Program-made: the position numbers and the translations under genes
Notes under the pieces: model-generated
Told to the model about the DNA's origin: nothing
The model's input: the letters and a program-made list of their open reading frames with translations, nothing else
Database searches by the model: none
Assembly: GCA_943704525.1 (NCBI GenBank)
Contig: CALSCQ010002543.1
Location: forward strand, 1-37,691
Direction of reading: 5' to 3'
Length of the DNA: 37,691 bases
DNA from: Pigoraptor vietnamica
Lineage: Eukaryota; Opisthokonta; Filasterea
Shown here: in pieces, positions 33,446 to 37,691 of the stretch
Numbering within the stretch: position 1 is the stretch's first letter
How the letters are laid out: each line of letters begins with the position of its first letter

Positions 33446-35285
33446 ATGTCTGCGACGGTCGCGTCTCCTTCCAGCGCCGCGGGCCACCCAGGGCACCCAG
33501 CGCAGCAAGCGAACGGCCCCAACGGCATTTCGGCGGGAAGCGGAAATTCGGCGGGAAGCGGCGCTTCGACGAATGATTTGCACGCGCGCATCGGTGCCAT
33601 GGCCCTCCAAGCGCAGCGCGAGGACGACTTTGAGCGTTCGCTGCAGAAGGCAGTGAAGAAGGAGGCGAAGGATTTGGAGCAGTCGCTCGAGGCGTGCGGC
33701 AGCCTGGAGGCGCGGTTCGATCTTGCGTACAAACGGCTCGTGCCGTTGATGGCCGAGCACAAGCGGTTCGAGCGGGAGTTGCTGCAGGCGCGGCGTGAGC
33801 GGGAGCAAGCGCAGAGGGATCGCGATGCGGCGCTGGCGGAGTTGTCCAAGGCGAACACGGCGAAGACGCGGCTTGAGCAGCTGTGCCGCGAACTGCAGAA
33901 GCAGAACAAGCTCGTGAAGGACGAGACGAAGCGGCTGGCGGACGACGAGCAGCGCAAGCGGGATGAGCTGAGCGGGAAGTTTCAGAAGACGATTGCGGAG
34001 ATTACGGAGAGGATGGACAAGGAGGGGGAGATGCGCGAGCAACAGGCGAAAGAGGGCGAGGACCTGCGGGAAAAGTTCCGCAGCTACATGGAGCAGTACG
34101 AGCTGCGCGAGCAGTACTTTGAGAAGGCGCGTGTCTCAATGTGCGCGTATATATGTGTGTATGGTGTGTGCGTGCGTGTGTATGGTGTGTGATCGTTATC
34201 TCACAGATCCCATGTTGTGCTTGACCCATGTCCACACCCGTTCTTGAGAGTGTATGCTGCTTCACTGACGTCCCATGCATGTCACGTGCCACCTCGCAGG
34301 TGCTCAAGTCGAAGGAGCTCGAGTTCAAGCTCAGCGAGGCCAAATTGGAGCAACAGGCGCGTATGACGATGCAGGAGCAGACCACGTGCAAGCACCTCCG
34401 CGAGCAGAACAGGCACGTGCGCGCGCCCGTCGTATTGCTTGACATCTCATCGAAAGTGTGCCTTTCGACGCTCCCATGCATGCTAGTCCCGTATTGCCAT
34501 TAGACATCGCGCTAGAGTGTGCGTGCGTTTGGGTGCATCCATGCGACCAGACATCTCATTGTCCTGTGCGTGAACTCGCATTCTGACGCAATTGTTGCGA
34601 CGTCGTGCAGTTTGCTGGCCAAGTCCGAGGCTGAGCTCAAGGCGCAACTCGCGACGTATGCCGAGCGCTTTGAGCAGTTCCAGGAGACGGTCAAGCGCAG
34701 CAACGAGCTCTTTGGGGCGTTTCGCGAGGAGATGGACCGGATGACCAAGACGACCAAGAAGCTCGAGAAGGACAACGCCTCGCTCAAGCAGACAGTCGAC
34801 AACACCAACGTGTCGCTGCTGAAGCTCGTCGAGGAGAAGGAGGCGTGGGTGTCTGTCGCGGTTATTGCGCGTGACTGCGTGTGTCATATGGGTGTGGCAT
34901 TGCACGTTTGTTCGTCTGCGCTTTTATGCGCTCGTGTGTGCGTGTGGTGGTGGTGGGGGGGGGGGGGGGAGCATTGCATACTGCACGTTTGTTAGTGTGG
35001 GCGCTTGCCGAGTGCCGCGTGGGAAGTGGGGTCGTTGTTCCTGTCGTTGAGGGCTCCTGACCGTCTGCCTTCTCTACGGCCTCACACCACCGGCGCCTAC
35101 TCTTTCAACGAAGGATCCGGAAAGCACACGACCAGAACCTTGTCAAAATCGGCAAGCTCGAGTCGCTGTGCCGCGCGCTCCAATCCGAGCGCACGCAGCT
35201 CAAAACGGAGCTTGCGGCGTACAAGCCATCGGTCGCGACAGCCACAGACGCCCCTTCCGACGCACAGCCTGCCAGTAATGAGTAG
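33446..35285 (+). CDS. Taxilin family coiled-coil protein
   Basis: The preferred model has exons 33446-34126, 34300-34385, 34611-34844 and 35114-35285, giving about 390 residues. A Ser/Gly/Ala-rich head is followed by a long coiled coil with the taxilin signatures KTRLEQLCRELQKQNK, SGKFQKTIAEITERMD, SYMEQYELREQYFEK, QLATYAERFEQFQETVKRSN, KLEKDNASLKQ and KIGKLESLCRALQSERTQL. Taxilins bind syntaxins and ribosome/NAC components and act in vesicle traffic. Intron 1 seems to be a GC-AG intron (AAG^GCGCGT), because this junction keeps the coiled coil in register (EKVLKSKELE). The next GT donor, four bases later, breaks the frame, and a later in-frame one adds two residues. The exon 2 end is uncertain: 34385, 34412 and 34416 are all possible. 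The last acceptor is AAG, not CAG. Confidence 0.9.
34950..34969 (+). repeat. G-rich run in taxilin intron 3
   Basis: A GGTGGTGG stretch continues into about 14 consecutive G inside the intron 34845-35113. It is a possible length-variable site. Confidence 0.8.
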
Positions 35286-35669
35286 GGTGCGCGCGGATGG
35301 CACTGAATACACAACAGACACACATTACTAACTTTGCTTCTCACGCTGCTTTGGTGGATGGGGCGTGACCGCGAGACGTCGGTTTGGAATAACGGCACAT
35401 TTTTCGTCACTACAAAGCTCAAGGCCAACGTCACGCGCTGCTCTCGTCACGCACGACTCGTATTTATCGCCGCACACGGCCAGCATATCGGCGCAGCACA
35501 CACGCGAGCCCGCAATGCAACGCACACGAAAAGGATAAAAACATAAATGAGCGGGAAAGAAGAAAAGGCGCAGAAGAAAGCGAATTCCTCACAATCGTCG
35601 ACAATCGCAACGGGGACTCTCGGCGATAGGAGGCAAGCGAGGCACACTGCGAGGCATACGGCGAGGCAT
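35286..35669. other. Convergent intergenic region, taxilin / STIP1
   Basis: No gene is visible. Three GCGAGGCA words at about 11-12 base spacing (35637-35669) lie in the STIP1 3' flank. The sequence around 35520-35590 is A-rich. Confidence 0.6.
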
Positions 35670-37655
35670 TTATCGCATCTGAATGATGCCGGCGTTCGCA
35701 AGCTTCTGAATGCGCTGTGCGACCGAAGGGTTCTTCAGGTGGCTGCGCGGGATTGAAAACGAGGTGAATCATCAGCAATGCGAGCAATATGTCGAATGTG
35801 TGCGTGCGTGCGTGTGTGTGTGCATGTGAGTGTGTGTGTGTGCGTGTGCGTGTGTATGTGTGAGTGTGTGTGTGTGTGTGAGTGTGTGTGCGTGTGTGTG
35901 TGTGTGTGCGCGCGTGTGTATGTGCGAATGTATGTGTGAGTGTGAGTGTGTGTGTGTGTGTGCGTGCGTGCGAGTGCGAAAGCGCGCGTTCGTTGCGACA
36001 CCCACTCTCGGATGGCGGCCGGGTTCTCCCTCATCTGTTCGAGGATCTGGCGCATGACGGGATCGCCAAGGATTTCCTGCGAAGGACAAAGGCACGAGGC
36101 AAGGCAATTGAGTGCCATCGCTCGAGTAGACACGCGCAGGCAATCAGTTGCTCCCTCCCTGCACACTGTTCTTCTACACACACGCGGTGCGACATACAAA
36201 TACCGGCACGCACCTGAATCTCAGGGTCCTGCATCGCCCGCTTGGCGCGTTCCTCGGGCGCCTCAGTCTCGCGCTGGAGCGCCTCCATGCACCTGCACCA
36301 AAACACACCAAAACTCAGTGAGCGAAAAGCAGTGCAACAACGCAACAAGCAAAACGTTCTCTGTCAACAACTATGGCCGCAGCGAGTGACCCGGCCAAAC
36401 AATGCTGTGCAGGCACAAAGCAACTCAAACAGACACGTCGCACATCACTCCAGGCGTACACGCACAGATGCACACACTCACCGCATGCGGCCCTCCTCCG
36501 CCTCCTTGTTGCCGGGATCGACCTTGAGGGCGTTCTCGTACGTCTCGAGGGCCTTGTAGTGCTCCTTCATGAGGAACTGAATTGCGGCCTTGCGCGTGTA
36601 GCCCTTGACTGTGCGGAGAGAGGGACATCGGTGGCACGGTCAAATTTTGCACAAAGGAAGCATCGGTGGCACGGTAAATGTTGGACGAACGGCAGGGGAC
36701 ACAGAGGGTTGACGTGGGACAGAGGTGGCTAGGATGGAACGCCAGACGGAGGTGGAGGTTGATATGAGAGGCAGTGGGCTCGGTGCTTCTGCGCAATGTT
36801 GTGACGTAACAACGCACTCACCAAAGTTGGGATCGCGCTGAATGCACTCGTCGCAGTCCTTGAGGCCAAGAGGATACTCCATGAGCTTCGTGTAACACGC
36901 GGCGCGGTTGCTGTACACGCGAGCGTCGTCCGGGTTGCGCCTGCATGGGAGAAAACAAACGATCAGAAAATGGGAACGAAAATATAACTCGTTTGATTAC
37001 ATCAAATTGCAGCCGCATCAAATCGCAGCCGCGTGCGACACGCCGACACAGGGCGAACGCATATAATGCAGGAACAGAGGCGCAGCGCGCGCGCGTCCAG
37101 ACAGAGGGCGACAGCACGACAGGGGGCAACTGGCCACACCCACTTGATTGCCTCCGTGTAGAAGCGGATGGCCTCGACAAAGTCGCCCTTCTTGAAGTAC
37201 TCGTTGCCCCTCTCGCGCTCCTCAGCGGCCTTCGCGGGGTCAATGTACTCCTTCGCCTTCTTCTCCTTGAGCACCTTCTCCAGCTGCCGCACACACGGTG
37301 GCAAGTCGACTGTAAGCAATGGTGCACGAGCACTCGGCGTACATAACAGCACAATGTAACATGCATGCCACTGCAAACATAATGCAAGAACACGTTGTGG
37401 TGCCAGGAGCACCATGAGAGTTCATGACGAAGACGCAGAGGGGCAGACGAGGCATGCGTCTCGCTACAGCCGGCTCACACTCAACAAACAGGGTACACTC
37501 TCTTCGAAAATGCGCACAGGCACCGACGCCCCACCTGCTGGACCTTCTTGAGGACGTCGGGAGTGCGGTGTTCGGCGAGGCTCTTGCTGAAGTTGGCGTA
37601 GGCCTCCTCGATCTTGTCCATCTTCTGATACGCATTGCCAATCCGCGCGTACGCC
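35670..37655 (-). CDS. STIP1: STIP1/Hop co-chaperone, C-terminal part (5' end outside window)
   Basis: Seven exons are in the window: 37655-37535, 37283-37144, 36940-36822, 36608-36482, 36292-36214, 36076-36000 and 35742-35670, about 245 residues in total. They cover the end of TPR2A ([25 protein letters not shown]), all of TPR2B ([64 protein letters not shown]) and the DP2 domain ([42 protein letters not shown]). STIP1/Hop links Hsp70 and Hsp90 in the cytosol. All phases agree. The junction before HLKNP uses a weak GTCGCA donor and adds Trp-Val compared with human. The start and TPR1/DP1 lie beyond 37691. The intron 35743-35999 carries TG repeats. Confidence 0.95.
35803..35974. repeat. TG microsatellite in a STIP1 intron
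   Basis: TG dinucleotides with GTGAGTGTG and GCGC interruptions fill the intron between the two DP2 exons. Confidence 0.93.
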
Positions 37656-37668
37656 CTGGTTAACACGT

Positions 37669-37690
37669 GGGGGGGGGGGGGGGGGGGGGC
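37669..37690. repeat. Poly-G run at the window edge
   Basis: About 21 consecutive G lie in the STIP1 intron upstream of the exon starting at 37655. In transcript sense it is a poly-C stretch, and it may continue past the window. Confidence 0.8.
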
Positions 37691-37691
37691 G

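Noticed and set aside
34413-34610. A second GC-AG intron in taxilin (CAG^GCACGT at 34412/34413)
   Set aside because: A canonical GT donor four codons earlier in phase (34385/34386) and a GT donor at 34416 with an AAG acceptor at 34623 are equally possible, so a GC donor is not needed here.

Overview
This is nuclear DNA of a free-living unicellular eukaryote. It is GC-rich, gene-dense and intron-rich. I infer an amoebozoan, possibly Acanthamoeba-like: the receptor kinase has the TKL signature NLLVDDKWNVKVSDFGLT that is common in Acanthamoeba kinases. The gene set (TFG, taxilin, AIP, SAP18, SYAP1, C15orf61, a Capicua-like HMG box, a TEAD-cofactor-like protein) is also shared with animals and their unicellular relatives, so a holozoan or apusomonad is not excluded. 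No rRNA, tRNA, CRISPR, operon or clear mobile element was found. All exon boundaries were worked out by hand from reading frame, GT/AG signals and family alignment from memory.

Layout: 53-630 (+) 3' end of a GH47 mannosidase-like gene with lost active-site residues; 986-2516 (+) C2HC zinc-finger protein; 3068-9469 (-) twelve-exon receptor kinase (PBP1-like ectodomain, EGF-like module, one membrane span, non-RD TKL kinase); 10187-11372 (+) small protein carrying both a Vestigial-type TDU motif and a YAP-type omega-loop motif; 11878-13691 (-) TFG; 14380-16134 (-) Capicua-like HMG-box protein; 17199-18049 (-) C15orf61 homologue; 18496-20783 (+) SYAP1/BSD protein; 20940-22235 (-) SAP18; 22761-24362 (+) AIP-like FKBP-TPR protein with a His-rich insert; 24690-25703 (-) SAM methyltransferase-like membrane protein; 27404-28084 (+) unrecognised, probably mitochondrial protein; 28794-32678 (-) WDR3/UTP12; 33446-35285 (+) taxilin; 35670-37655 (-) 3' part of STIP1/Hop.

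Genes alternate strands. Several pairs are divergent and share a 0.3-0.8 kb promoter region (kinase/TEAD cofactor, C15orf61/SYAP1, SAP18/AIP, WDR3/taxilin). Others are convergent with short gaps. Introns are mostly 30-400 bases, and several are filled with long CA/TG microsatellites or small tandem duplications. Donors are often GTGCGT or GTACGT instead of GTGAGT.

The genes do not form one pathway. They cover core functions: early secretory pathway (TFG, GH47, taxilin), Hsp90 co-chaperones (STIP1, AIP), ribosome biogenesis (WDR3), splicing/transcription cofactors (SAP18, HMG box, TEAD cofactor) and signalling (receptor kinase, SYAP1). The strongest candidate for something undescribed is the TEAD-cofactor-like gene at 10187-11372, followed by the His-rich AIP and the non-RD receptor kinase.
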